From Nitrospira sp. (GTDB lineage: Bacteria > Nitrospirota > Nitrospiria > Nitrospirales > UBA8639): 44,126 nucleotides of DNA. The notes under the pieces were generated by a model. It was given only the letters and a program-made list of their open reading frames with translations. It was not told where the DNA came from and made no database searches. Location: positions 1 to 44,126 of the forward strand of contig WTGX01000030.1 of the NCBI GenBank assembly GCA_011523385.1, written 5' to 3'. Positions within the stretch are counted from its first letter, which is position 1. Each line of letters opens with the position of its first letter. The position numbers and the translations under genes were made by a program. This document shows positions 36,531 through 44,126 of this stretch, one piece after another.

Positions 36531-37995
36531 CTTCCCTCGATTGTACGTGAACGGCCTTCACGTCTCTTTCTCCATTGCGGCGTCTTCGTTCCTTCGTCAC
36601 TTCTCGCCATGGGCAGTTGGGCTTTTCGCAGCGTCGCTCCTCTTCAACGTCCCCTTCGCGCACTGCCGGGAATTCGGGACGGCACCCTTCGGCTCCGCTT
36701 CCTTCGACTTCGCCCGTTCGCTTCGCTCAGGGCAAGCTCAGGACAGGCAGGGCAGGCTCGGGGCGTCCCCTACTCTCGTTTCATCGCCGATCACTCTTCA
36801 TTTTGTGACATGGAAGGCGGACCATCCCAGCGTCTGGGATGAGGCCATTCAACGGTTTGAGCAGGCCCACCCGCACATCCGCGTCAACCGGGAAATTGCG
36901 CCGCATTCCTCAACGGCTTATCACGATTTATTGACGCAGAAGTTGAGAAACCGCGACGTTTCGCTCGACCTCTTCTTTATGGACGTGATCTGGCCCGCGG
37001 AGTTTGCCGCCGCAGGATGGGCCCTCCCGCTCGATGAATATTTCACCCGGGGCGAACGGGAAAAATTTTTGCCGGCCACGATAGCCTCGGGCGTGTATCG
37101 TCGCCGGGTCTACGGCGTGCCGTCCCGCATCGACAGCGGCATGCTATATTACCGCAAGGATCTCTTGGAGCGATATGGATTTTCACCACCCTCCACGTGG
37201 CATGACCTGGTTCGTCAGGCGCAGGCGATTCTTGAAGGAGAACGAATCACCAACCCGCTCCTCAGGGGCTACAGCGGCCAGTTCAAGCAGTATGAAGGAC
37301 TGGTGTGCGACATGCTGGAGTTCCTGGGCAGTCACAATGGCTCGTTTCTGACGGACGACGACAGTCGCTCGAATTTGACGGCACCCGAATCCGTGCAAGC
37401 CGTGCAATTTGTCCGGGAACAAATCATTCAACGACTGGCGACCCCGGCCGCGCTGACCTATCAGGAGTCCGAATCCCTCGCCGTGTTTCTCCAAGGCAAC
37501 GCGGTGTTTCACCGCAATTGGCCCTATGCATGGGGCTTGGCGAATGATCCGCGGCATTCGAAGATCGTGGGCAAGGTCGGCGTGACCCCCCTGCCGCGTT
37601 TTCCCGGAGGCAGGAGCACGTCCGCCTTGGGCGGGTGGCTCTACGGGATCAGCGCCTATTCGCGACATCCCGATGAGGCATGGGCTTTCATCGAGTTCAT
37701 GGCCAGTCCCGAGATGCAGAAACATTTTGCGATCCATGCTTCATTAGCTCCTTCTCGGCTTGCGCTGTACGCCGACCCGGAGATACTTCGCGCCAACCCC
37801 CAGTACAGGGACCTGCTCCCGGTTTTTCAAACCGCCCGGCCACGACCCCGTACGCCTGTCTATCCCATTGTTTCGCACATTCTTCAACGGTATTTCAGTC
37901 GCGTGTTGGCTTTTCCCGGAACGGATATCAGAAAAGAGGCCCAAGAAGCCGACCGGAAGATCAACCGGTTTTTGGCCTTACTCCGTGATTTGTGA
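36502..37995 (+). CDS. CUT1 sugar ABC transporter, solute-binding protein
   Basis: A protein of up to 497 residues. The N-terminal export signal (FSPWAVGLFAASLLFNVPFAHC) is followed by a bacterial extracellular sugar-binding protein fold: LHFVTWKADHPSVWDEAIQRFEQAHPHIRVN, DLFFMDVIWPAEFAAAGWALPLDEYF, YGVPSRIDSGMLYYRKDLLERYG, and GGWLYGISAYSRHPDEAWAFIEFMASPEMQ. The DVIWPAEFAAAGW region recalls trehalose/maltose binders of the ThuE/LpqY kind, a hint only. There is no ATG at the 5' end; TTG at 36502 is the longest option and GTG at 36547 is another. Residues 59-91 come from a dispersed repeat inserted between the signal peptide and the mature domain. Confidence 0.88.
   Translation: MKPFKLSRFDFPRLYVNGLHVSFSIAASSFLRHFSPWAVGLFAASLLFNVPFAHCREFGTAPFGSASFDFARSLRSGQAQDRQGRLGASPTLVSSPITLHFVTWKADHPSVWDEAIQRFEQAHPHIRVNREIAPHSSTAYHDLLTQKLRNRDVSLDLFFMDVIWPAEFAAAGWALPLDEYFTRGEREKFLPATIASGVYRRRVYGVPSRIDSGMLYYRKDLLERYGFSPPSTWHDLVRQAQAILEGERITNPLLRGYSGQFKQYEGLVCDMLEFLGSHNGSFLTDDDSRSNLTAPESVQAVQFVREQIIQRLATPAALTYQESESLAVFLQGNAVFHRNWPYAWGLANDPRHSKIVGKVGVTPLPRFPGGRSTSALGGWLYGISAYSRHPDEAWAFIEFMASPEMQKHFAIHASLAPSRLALYADPEILRANPQYRDLLPVFQTARPRPRTPVYPIVSHILQRYFSRVLAFPGTDIRKEAQEADRKINRFLALLRDL
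36676..36773 (+). repeat. Full-length family A element inside the sugar-binding-protein gene
   Basis: It is the same length as the intergenic copy at 7674-7771 and nearly identical: it starts GGGACGGCACCCTTCGGCTC and ends GCGTCCCCTAC. It is translated as GTAPFGSASFDFARSLRSG followed by QAQDRQGRLGASPT without a stop. It sits just after the signal-peptide region, where an insertion would be tolerated. Confidence 0.92.
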
Positions 37996-38879
37996 CAAAA
38001 TCGACCCAAGAGCACACCACCGGCTGGTTGATGGCCTTTCCGGCCCTGACGTTCGTGGCCGTCTTTTCCCTCTATCCGGCCATGGATTCGTTCCTGCTGA
38101 GCCTGTACTCGGACTTCCCCGGTCCGGAACGATCCTTCGTCGGTTTCGGCCATTACGCGGAACTGTTGCAGGACCCCGTCGCTCATCAGGCGTTCATCGT
38201 CACACTGGGCTTCGTCCTGCTCTCGACTATCCTGGAACTGCTCATGGGTACGGGCATTGCACTGGTCGTTCATGAACGCTTTAGAGGGCGAGGATGGGTC
38301 CGGGCGGCCGTGCTGATTCCATGGGCGATTCCCACGGTGGTGGCTTCACAGATGTGGCGGTTTCTGTTGAACGATCAATATGGCGCAATCAACGCAATCC
38401 TCTTCGGCGACCGGGTAAACGCCTACATCCCGTGGCTGGCCGACCCGTGGATGGCCTTCGGCGCGATCGTCCTGGCCGACGTCTGGAAAACGTCGTCGTT
38501 TACCGGACTCCTTGTCCTGGCGGGCTTGCAAGTCATTCCCGAGGAGACCTATGACGCGGCGCGCGTCGATGGAGCCACGGCATGGCAACGTTTCCGGCAC
38601 ATCACCCTTCCCCTGCTGAAACCCGCCCTGCTCACCGCTCTCTTGTTTCGGACCATTGATGCGTTTCGGGTCTTTGACCTCGTCTTCGTCATGACGCAAG
38701 GTGGCCCCGGTGACGCCACGCAAGTGATTCAATTTTACGGCTATAAGACCCTCTTCACCGAGGGACGGATGGGCTATGGGACCACGATCTCGGTCACGGT
38801 CTTTGTCGCGATGGCGATTCTCTCCCTGTTCTACGTTCGTACCGTTGGGTCCAAACTCCTGCAACGGGAGCCGGCATGA
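37992..38879 (+). CDS. Sugar ABC transporter permease, MalF/UgpA type
   Basis: A 295-residue inner-membrane permease with about six helices. The EAA loop that contacts the ATPase is EETYDAARVDGATAWQRFRHITLPLLKPALL. The start FPALTFVAVFSLYPAMDSF and the end VTVFVAMAILSLFYVRTVG are typical of CUT1 first permeases. The start is GTG at 37992, overlapping the stop of the binding-protein gene (GTGA); its own stop overlaps the next ATG (ATGA). The genes are thus translationally coupled. Confidence 0.93.
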   Translation: MTKSTQEHTTGWLMAFPALTFVAVFSLYPAMDSFLLSLYSDFPGPERSFVGFGHYAELLQDPVAHQAFIVTLGFVLLSTILELLMGTGIALVVHERFRGRGWVRAAVLIPWAIPTVVASQMWRFLLNDQYGAINAILFGDRVNAYIPWLADPWMAFGAIVLADVWKTSSFTGLLVLAGLQVIPEETYDAARVDGATAWQRFRHITLPLLKPALLTALLFRTIDAFRVFDLVFVMTQGGPGDATQVIQFYGYKTLFTEGRMGYGTTISVTVFVAMAILSLFYVRTVGSKLLQREPA

Positions 38880-39691
38880 TGCATCGTCCGGTGTTGCTCG
38901 GTGGGATTCTCCTGGCCGTCCTGGGCAGTCTGTGCCCTTTCCTCTGGTTTGTCCTGACTTCGTTCAAGTCACAAATCCAAGTGGAAGCGATCCCTCCAAC
39001 CTGGTGGCCGGACGGCAGTCTCGTGTTTTATGCCTCGGCACTCTTCGAGCATCGGTTGTTGCACTACGTGAGAAACAGTGTAACCGTTGCCGGGAGCACG
39101 ACCGTCATTGCACTGGTCATCGCAACTCCGGCCGCCTATGCCTTGGCACGGCTGCGGTTGCCGGGAAAAACGTGGGTCCTGGGGGGGCTACTCTGTGTCG
39201 CGATGTTTCCGCCTATCGTCATTGCGGGACCGGTCTGGCAAATCCTGGAACGTTTCGGCGGGCTGAATACCCATTGGGGACTGGTCCTGCCCTACGTCTC
39301 ACTGACCCTGCCCCTGGCCGTGTGGATTTTGACCACGTTCTTTCACGAACTGCCGGTCGAGTTGGAAGAAGCCGCACGCATCGACGGCTGCACAACGTGG
39401 CAGGCGTTGTACAAAATCATGCTCCCCCTCGCGGCACCCGGGCTGTTTACCGCGGCCATCCTCACGTTTATCTACGCGTGGAACGAATTTTTCTTCGCCT
39501 TGCTGATTCTCACCGACCCCGAGCAACAAACCCTGCCGGTGGGTATTGCCCTGTTTCAGGGAGAATTTATCATGCCGTGGGGAGAAATCGCCGCGGCCTC
39601 CGTGATCGCCACGCTGCCGCTGATCATCCTCGTGCTCCTGTTTCAACGCGGGATCATCAACGGCCTGTCGGCCGGTGCGGTGAAAGGGTAA
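38876..39691 (+). CDS. Sugar ABC transporter permease, MalG/UgpE type
   Basis: A 271-residue second permease with about six membrane helices. Its EAA loop is ELEEAARIDGCTTWQALYKIMLPLAAPGLF. LCPFLWFVLTSFKS at the start and YAWNEFFFALLIL near the end are family signatures. It forms the heterodimeric channel with the preceding permease. It is coupled by ATGA to the upstream gene and lies 3 nt from the ATPase gene. Confidence 0.93.
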   Translation: MMHRPVLLGGILLAVLGSLCPFLWFVLTSFKSQIQVEAIPPTWWPDGSLVFYASALFEHRLLHYVRNSVTVAGSTTVIALVIATPAAYALARLRLPGKTWVLGGLLCVAMFPPIVIAGPVWQILERFGGLNTHWGLVLPYVSLTLPLAVWILTTFFHELPVELEEAARIDGCTTWQALYKIMLPLAAPGLFTAAILTFIYAWNEFFFALLILTDPEQQTLPVGIALFQGEFIMPWGEIAAASVIATLPLIILVLLFQRGIINGLSAGAVKG

Positions 39692-39694
39692 GGC

Positions 39695-40813
39695 ATGGCC
39701 GGACTGGAACTGCAACACATCGAGAAAACGTTCGGCCGGACCCGGGTTCTGCATGACGTGTCGTTCGAAGTCGGCGATGGCAAATTCTTTGTGTTGCTGG
39801 GTCCGTCGGGTTGCGGCAAATCCACGTTGCTGCGCATTATCGCCGGGCTGGAACCGCAAACCCGCGGCTCGGTGCACATTGGAGGACGGTGCGTGGACGA
39901 TGTGTCCTCTCCGGACCGCGACATCGCCATGGTCTTTCAACACTACGCCCTCTACCCACACCTGACGGTCAGGGAAAACCTGGCCTTCGGGTTGAAAATG
40001 CGGCGGGAACCCAAACCCGTGATCGAAGCACGTATCGCTGAAACCTCTACGTTATTGGAAATTCACGACCTGCTCGGCCGGAAACCCAGGGAACTCTCGG
40101 GTGGTCAACAGCAGCGCGTGGCCATGGGTCGAGCCATTGTCCGGAAGCCCACGCTGTTTCTGTTCGACGAACCACTGTCAAACCTGGATGCCCGCCTCCG
40201 GACTTCGATGCGGGTGGAATTGAAGAAACTGCACCGGCGCTTGGGCACGACCATGGTCTACGTGACGCATGATCAAGCCGAAGCCATGACGCTGGGACAC
40301 ACCATTGCGGTCATGAATCGCGGCAGGATTCAGCAGATCGGACGGCCCGAGCAGATTTATCATGAGCCCGCTAATCCCTTTGTCGCCGGTTTTATCGGCA
40401 ACCCTCCGATGAATTTGTTCGATGGCTCTTTTCGCCTCGATCAACGCGACCTTGAATTCCGCGCCGGAGACCTGACGCTCAGGGTGCCGTTTCAAACACA
40501 CGACCGTAGGGGACGGCCCCCGTGCCGTCCCGAATGCGCAGACTCCGGGTCCGCGACATTGGGGATCCGGCCAGAAGACGTGACCTTCGATCTCCCGGGT
40601 TCGCAGCACGTGACAATCGCCGGAACCATCGACCTGATCGAAAACCTTGGCGGTGACGCCGTGGTGTATCTCATCGTCCAAGGGCAGCCTCTGGTGGCAC
40701 GAACCTCCCCCCTCCCTACGCTTCGCGCGGGAGATTCCGTTACGGCTCATTGGCCCATGGACAAACTTCACCTGTTTATCAACGAGCAGCGGGTTCCATT
40801 GCCGTCGCTATGA
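39695..40813 (+). CDS. Sugar ABC transporter ATPase, MalK/UgpC type
   Basis: A 372-residue ATPase. It has Walker A GPSGCGKST, Q-loop VFQHYALYPHLT, signature LSGGQQQRVAMGRAIV, Walker B LFLFDEPLSNLD and switch histidine VYVTHDQAEAM. The C-terminal OB-like domain has GFIGNPPMNLFDG and LGIRPEDVTF. Ahead of LGIRPEDV, residues about 270-281 (DRRGRPPCRPEC) are encoded by a copy of a dispersed palindromic repeat. This lies in a loop of the regulatory domain, so activity is probably preserved. It is the last gene of the transporter operon. One ATPase of this type often serves several CUT1 transporters. Confidence 0.95.
   Translation: MAGLELQHIEKTFGRTRVLHDVSFEVGDGKFFVLLGPSGCGKSTLLRIIAGLEPQTRGSVHIGGRCVDDVSSPDRDIAMVFQHYALYPHLTVRENLAFGLKMRREPKPVIEARIAETSTLLEIHDLLGRKPRELSGGQQQRVAMGRAIVRKPTLFLFDEPLSNLDARLRTSMRVELKKLHRRLGTTMVYVTHDQAEAMTLGHTIAVMNRGRIQQIGRPEQIYHEPANPFVAGFIGNPPMNLFDGSFRLDQRDLEFRAGDLTLRVPFQTHDRRGRPPCRPECADSGSATLGIRPEDVTFDLPGSQHVTIAGTIDLIENLGGDAVVYLIVQGQPLVARTSPLPTLRAGDSVTAHWPMDKLHLFINEQRVPLPSL
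40504..40536 (+). repeat. Short GTAGGGGAC element inside the ABC ATPase gene
   Basis: It is identical over 33 bp to the intergenic copy at 6131-6163. GGGACGGC and GCCGTCCC form an 8-bp stem with a 6-nt loop. It is read through as DRRGRPPCRPEC with no stop. Confidence 0.92.
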
Positions 40814-40871
40814 ATCGCCGAACGCGTCTTTTCCGCACAGTGGCATCCGTCAGTGACCGCATCACTGCAGG

Positions 40872-40929
40872 TTGACCCCGGCTTTTCAAGTCGGTATCTT
40901 CGTCCCTGCCATCGGGATGAGACAGGGAC
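40872..40929 (+). promoter_or_regulatory. Candidate promoter with inverted repeat before the gene at 40971
   Basis: TTGACC (40872-40877) and TATCTT (40895-40900) are 17 nt apart. An inverted repeat GTCCCTG / CAGGGAC (40902-40908, 40923-40929) overlaps the expected start point and may be an operator. There is no T-run after it, so it is not an obvious terminator for the transporter operon. Confidence 0.4.
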
Positions 40930-40970
40930 TCAGGCCAAGGTGAATCTCCAAGCACACCGAACAACGGATC

Positions 40971-41399
40971 ATGGACATTTCAATCGGGTCAAATCAGCTT
41001 CGGAATACGAACGGTATTTTTGTGGCACAGGACCAGGACCTGATCAAGGTGGAGCACAAGCCTGAAGATGGGAGTCTTCTCCTGAGCATGGCCCTCTATA
41101 ATCCTGCCGGATCGCAGGTTGCCAAGCTGGAGCGCAATGAATGGACGTCCAATGACCAGGATCGCTTCGAGCTCCGGGCCGATCCCGAATCGGTGACGGT
41201 AATTGATAACACGTTGAAAGGCGTGGTGCTCCTCGTCAAAAAAAATGGGGAACGCGGCATCCAAATCCCACAAGCCAAATTTTACCTGCCGGGCGGAACG
41301 GTGTCCGAGGTGACGGCCGAACAATGGCACGTCGGGAACAAGATGGAACTGAAAGACGCGGACGTTGATCTGCAAGGAGGCGGGATTGAGATTCAATGA
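40971..41399 (+). CDS. Hypothetical beta-rich protein
   Basis: A 142-residue protein without signal peptide or membrane segment. The pattern of short alternating strands (NGIFVAQDQDLIKVEHKPEDGSLLLSMALYNPAGSQVAKLERNEW ... VIDNTLKGVVLLVKKNG ... AKFYLPGGTVSEVTAEQW) suggests an all-beta domain with a final turn-rich tail ending GGGIEIQ. I do not recognise a family. It lies between the transporter operon and the DUF2784 gene, 24 nt ahead of the latter. Confidence 0.65.
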   Translation: MDISIGSNQLRNTNGIFVAQDQDLIKVEHKPEDGSLLLSMALYNPAGSQVAKLERNEWTSNDQDRFELRADPESVTVIDNTLKGVVLLVKKNGERGIQIPQAKFYLPGGTVSEVTAEQWHVGNKMELKDADVDLQGGGIEIQ

Positions 41400-41423
41400 T
41401 TCGGTAGGACAAGGTGCTTGGGA

Positions 41424-41810
41424 ATGTCCACGCTTTTCTATCACCGGCTGGCTGATCTCCTCGTTCTTCTCCACCTCACCTTCGTTCTGTTTGTCCTGTT
41501 CGGAGGTCTCCTGATCCTCAAATGGCCGTGGGTGATGTGGCTCCACCTGCCGGCGGCGAGTTGGGGAGCCTTGATTGAATTCACCGGCTGGATCTGTCCG
41601 CTCACGCCCCTGGAACAGTGGCTTCGGGAAACGGGAGGAGGACGGGGATATCAATCAGGTTTCATTGAGCATTACGTCCTGCCTCTTCTGTATCCGGCGG
41701 GATTGACCGGACGGGTCCAAGTCGTCCTCGGTCTTCTTGTCCTTCTCCTCAACTGCGGGGTGTACCTGCTCGTGTTCCGCCGGCGCCGTCAATCCATGCA
41801 ACGCCCGTAA
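41424..41810 (+). CDS. DUF2784 family membrane protein
   Basis: A 128-residue membrane protein with the DUF2784 pattern: LADLLVLLHLTFVLFVLFGGLLIL, then WLHLPAASWGALIEFTGWICPLTPLEQWLRE, GYQSGFIEHYVLPLLYP and a last helix VVLGLLVLLLNCGVYLLVF. There are about three to four helices and the conserved W-CPLT--E motif. I chose ATG at 41424; a TTG two codons earlier is possible. The function of the family is unknown. Confidence 0.85.
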   Translation: MSTLFYHRLADLLVLLHLTFVLFVLFGGLLILKWPWVMWLHLPAASWGALIEFTGWICPLTPLEQWLRETGGGRGYQSGFIEHYVLPLLYPAGLTGRVQVVLGLLVLLLNCGVYLLVFRRRRQSMQRP

Positions 41811-41851
41811 CGTCCATTTCATCAGATAACCGCTTCCGCCCTTCGACTCTC

Positions 41852-41880
41852 TTGACCGCCTCTTTTCCCGACAGTATAGT
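41852..41880 (+). promoter_or_regulatory. Predicted sigma-70 promoter of the DsrE-like gene
   Basis: TTGACC (41852-41857) and TATAGT (41875-41880) are 17 nt apart, with about 27 nt of leader to the ATG at 41914. Confidence 0.6.
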
Positions 41881-41913
41881 CGGACGCACGCGTTTTCTTT
41901 GAGCATTCTTCCC

Positions 41914-42240
41914 ATGAACGATCTGGCAGGCAAAAAACTGGGTTTGCTTCTCTCAACCCCTCCTTCTCATCCCAATGCGGAGGTGGTCGCGGGATTGAGC
42001 CGTGAAGCCTTGCGTTCTCAGGTGAGCGTGTACTTGTACCTCATCGACGAAGGCGTGAAAAACCTGGAAAACCCGGCGATCCTCAGCCTGGCTTCGGCAG
42101 GCGTCAAATTGAACGTCTGTGCGTACGGGTGCCAGCAGCACAAGGTTTCCACGGAAGGATACGGTCAGGAAGTGACGTTCTGCGGATTGGTGGTCCTCTC
42201 CCAAATCATTACGGGCTGCGATCGATTCGTCAGCCTGTAA
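41914..42240 (+). CDS. DsrE/TusD-like protein
   Basis: A 108-residue protein of the DsrE fold: KKLGLLLSTPPSHPNAEVVAGLSREALRSQVSVYLYLIDEGVKNLENP, then GVKLNVCAYGCQQHKVS and a short C-terminal helix ending in CDRFVSL. Cysteines occur in VCAYGCQQH, the region that carries the sulfur-relay cysteine in TusD/DsrE, but the exact active cysteine cannot be fixed from sequence alone. Such proteins pass persulfide sulfur or act as small stress proteins. It stands alone between DUF2784 and the convergent TPR gene. Confidence 0.75.
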   Translation: MNDLAGKKLGLLLSTPPSHPNAEVVAGLSREALRSQVSVYLYLIDEGVKNLENPAILSLASAGVKLNVCAYGCQQHKVSTEGYGQEVTFCGLVVLSQIITGCDRFVSL

Positions 42241-42310
42241 CGGCCTGCCCGTTTACCCTCTCTCTTCGTGTCTCTTTAAGAATCCAGGCGGAACGATCGT
42301 CAATTCCAGT

Positions 42311-43996
42311 TCAGCGTCGTCGGCCGTACAGGAAGGTGATGTTGATGCGGCGGGATACGTATTCGTCCCGAAATGTGCAGGTGTCCGATTCATGAAAGAG
42401 GTCGGAGTTGAAGACCAGGGCCCGGTTCGCCCGATAGGGCACCTTCACGGGCGAGGCGCCGCTTTGTTTCAGGAACTCCCGGATCTTCGGCTGAAACGCC
42501 GTGGAATTGTAGATCTTGAAATCCCACTCCTGCGGGGCATCCTTATCCCAAACGATTAATCCTCCGCTCGCGGGGTCGAGGTTCGCGTCATCGGGGGTAA
42601 TCCAGAAATTGACGTTCACCACCGCCGCATCGGCGTGGATTTTCAAGGGACGACGGGCGCTATCCTGCTTGAACGCCCAAGCCTGGAGCAATCGATGTTG
42701 GCGAAAGATCCCCGGAAAGGTGGTACGCAATTCTTCGGCCACTTGCAACAATAACGGTGAGGAAAATCCTTCGCCCAGAAACGCCCCGATGTACCCGTCT
42801 TCATAATCCTTCTTCCAAATCGTCGATTCCAAGCAGAATTGCCGCAGGGCCTCGAGCGCCGCGGGCCGCAACAACGCATCGATATAAATGATTTCAGGAT
42901 GACTCGCGTTATAGCGTTGCTCGATCTCTTCCACGTCCAATTCCGGATTCAACGCGCCTTGGGGCAACACGGGATTGTCGGCATAATGCAGGATTCGATT
43001 TACCGACGGAGCCAGGGCCCTGGCCTCTTCCTGGCTGAGGTGTATCCGCTGGTTCTCCTCCCCCGAAACCCGCTCTCGTAACGCGGTCAGGGTGGCCTGG
43101 TATCGGGTATCAGACTGCACCAACAATCCGCGTTCGGCCAAGTACTGGATCTGCTCGGCATCGTGCTTAATGCGTGAAGCATAGAGCGTGACAATCGGCA
43201 CAAACCTTCCATGGTTTTGTAGCAGATGGGCCGACGTGCGGAGTTCGTGCAAGGCTCCATCCATATCCTGTTTCCACAACTTGGCCAATCCCATATGGTG
43301 ATGGGCTTTTGCGTAATGGGGTTTGATGGATGCAGCCTGCTCGAATCGGGTGATCGCCTCATCAAGACGTTCGCATTCAAAGAGGATCACGCCGAGATTG
43401 TAGTGGGCTTCGGCATTTTCAGGATTGAGAGCGATGGCCCGTTGATACGCGTCCCTTGCTTCGTCTTTCTTGCCCTGTTCCTTCAGGACCACGCCCAGGT
43501 TGTTGTACCCTTCCGCATGATCGGTTTTGATCCTCAAGACCTGTTGATAGGTTGCACAGGCCTCGTCCAGTTCTCCTTTTTCCCTCAAGACGTTGCCCAG
43601 ATTCCCCAGCGCCTCGACGTAATCACCCTTCAGTGAGAGCGCTTGCCGGTAGGAACGTTCAGCCTCGTGTAATTGATTGAGTTTTTGATGGACCAGCCCC
43701 AGGTTGTAAAAATAGAGCGGCTTCGTTGCATCGCGTTGAACGGCTTTCGAGATACAGTCGAGCGCCCGCTCATACCTGGCTTGCTGGTAGGCAACCAACC
43801 CGAGCAAATGAAGGGCATCGGCATGGGTCGGATCCTGAGTGAGAATTTGTCGGTAACAGGTTTCGGCCTGGGACAATCGACCCGCCCGATGATGGTTGAT
43901 CGCTTCCTCAAACAATTGTTTGGCAAACACCGTGCTTGACGACGTCGGAGACTTGGCCGTCAACTTGGCTTGTCGTCTTCGTTCGGTCCGGTTCAT
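42311..43996 (-). CDS. TPR protein fused to a 2-oxoglutarate/Fe(II) oxygenase-like domain
   Basis: A 561-residue protein. A basic start (MNRTERRRQAKLTAK) is followed by about seven tetratricopeptide repeats (about 27-270), for example ALGNLGNVLREKGELDEACATYQQVLRI and AHYNLGVILFECERLDEAITRFEQA. The C-terminal part (about 350-560) looks like a prolyl-4-hydroxylase-type double-stranded beta-helix. It has KIHADAAVVNVNFWITPDDAN (metal ligands His near 452 and Asp) and ALVFNSDLFHESDTCTF (His near 534). The RRINITF arginine binds 2-oxoglutarate. It probably hydroxylates a protein or peptide held by the TPRs. It starts 37 nt after the rpoD stop on the same strand. Confidence 0.82.
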   Translation of the reverse strand: MNRTERRRQAKLTAKSPTSSSTVFAKQLFEEAINHHRAGRLSQAETCYRQILTQDPTHADALHLLGLVAYQQARYERALDCISKAVQRDATKPLYFYNLGLVHQKLNQLHEAERSYRQALSLKGDYVEALGNLGNVLREKGELDEACATYQQVLRIKTDHAEGYNNLGVVLKEQGKKDEARDAYQRAIALNPENAEAHYNLGVILFECERLDEAITRFEQAASIKPHYAKAHHHMGLAKLWKQDMDGALHELRTSAHLLQNHGRFVPIVTLYASRIKHDAEQIQYLAERGLLVQSDTRYQATLTALRERVSGEENQRIHLSQEEARALAPSVNRILHYADNPVLPQGALNPELDVEEIEQRYNASHPEIIYIDALLRPAALEALRQFCLESTIWKKDYEDGYIGAFLGEGFSSPLLLQVAEELRTTFPGIFRQHRLLQAWAFKQDSARRPLKIHADAAVVNVNFWITPDDANLDPASGGLIVWDKDAPQEWDFKIYNSTAFQPKIREFLKQSGASPVKVPYRANRALVFNSDLFHESDTCTFRDEYVSRRINITFLYGRRR

Positions 43997-44033
43997 CCTG
44001 ATGCACCAACCATTTCAGAAATTCCGAGACGTA

Positions 44034-44126
44034 TCAAAAGCCTTCGGCGAAACTGCGCAGTTTCTTGCTCTGGCTCGGATGGCGGAGTTTGCGCAACGCC
44101 TTCGCTTCGATCTGCCGGATCCGCTC
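44034..44126 (-). CDS. rpoD: RNA polymerase primary sigma factor, C-terminal end (partial)
   Basis: The last 30 residues of a sigma-70 factor: the end of region 4.2 ([17 protein letters not shown]) and the terminal [13 protein letters not shown]. Region 4.2 contacts the -35 element. The gene runs off the right edge of the window on the minus strand, so only the 3' end is seen. The sequence is that of a housekeeping RpoD rather than an alternative sigma factor, judging from the conserved [14 protein letters not shown]. Confidence 0.93.
   Translation of the reverse strand, partial: ERIRQIEAKALRKLRHPSQSKKLRSFAEGF

Noticed and set aside
40902-40929. Terminator after the sugar transporter operon
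   Set aside because: The inverted repeat GTCCCTG/CAGGGAC has a long loop and no following T-run; overlap with a promoter start point makes an operator more likely.

Overview
The window is about 44 kb of a bacterial chromosome of moderately high GC with dense, mostly short operons. Gene content (LytTR two-component system, cobalamin-dependent MetH, B12-binding radical SAM enzymes, TPR/2OG-oxygenase fusion next to rpoD, heme-oxygenase-like diiron protein, many small toxin-antitoxin loci) and the abundance of short dispersed repeats suggest a Gram-negative, Nitrospirota-like organism. That assignment is an impression, not a proof. No tRNA, rRNA or CRISPR array was seen.

Layout. 1-0.63 kb: repeat-rich, gene-free. 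0.63-4 kb (minus): histidine kinase, LytTR regulator and a TonB-C-like periplasmic protein. 4.1-7.1 kb: HIT protein, YkgJ-type cysteine-cluster protein, a GGCT-like protein, a thioredoxin-like [2Fe-2S] ferredoxin and MoaB. 7.2-7.6 kb: HigBA-type locus whose toxin has collapsed to 35 codons. 7.8-15.6 kb (mostly minus): zinc-type dehydrogenase, PhzF-like isomerase, a radical SAM protein, a J-domain-like protein on plus, and two translationally coupled B12-binding radical SAM paralogues. 15.7-24.3 kb: an accessory island with a decayed VapBC, an AT-rich block with a perfect 24-bp palindrome, a DUF1640-like protein, a type III restriction-modification operon (mod ... res) with HicBA between its two genes, a DUF3047 protein and a lone AAA ATPase. 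24.4-28.1 kb (minus): metH. 28.4-35.8 kb: small envelope and hypothetical proteins, a TenA/PqqC-like protein, a lipoprotein, a DEDD exonuclease, MutT-like and MutY genes and a DDAH-like hydrolase. 35.8-40.8 kb: an intact VapBC whose toxin gene overlaps the first gene of a CUT1 sugar ABC transporter operon. 41-44.1 kb: a hypothetical protein, DUF2784 and DsrE proteins, a TPR/2OG-oxygenase fusion and the 3' end of rpoD.

The most unusual thread is a family of short repeats with GTAGGGGAC / GTCCC ends. It occurs between genes, but also inside three otherwise normal genes without breaking the frame: the response-regulator linker, the sugar-binding protein just after its signal peptide, and the C-terminal domain of the transporter ATPase. 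In two of the three it is read in the same frame and gives similar peptides, which resembles the protein-inserting palindromic elements of Rickettsia. A second thread is toxin-antitoxin turnover: one intact VapBC, one intact HicBA, one collapsed HigBA, one decayed VapBC and an addiction-module remnant. HicBA sits beside a diverged duplicate of the 5' end of res. The vapBC and higBA promoters are spaced so that transcription should begin at or next to the first ATG.
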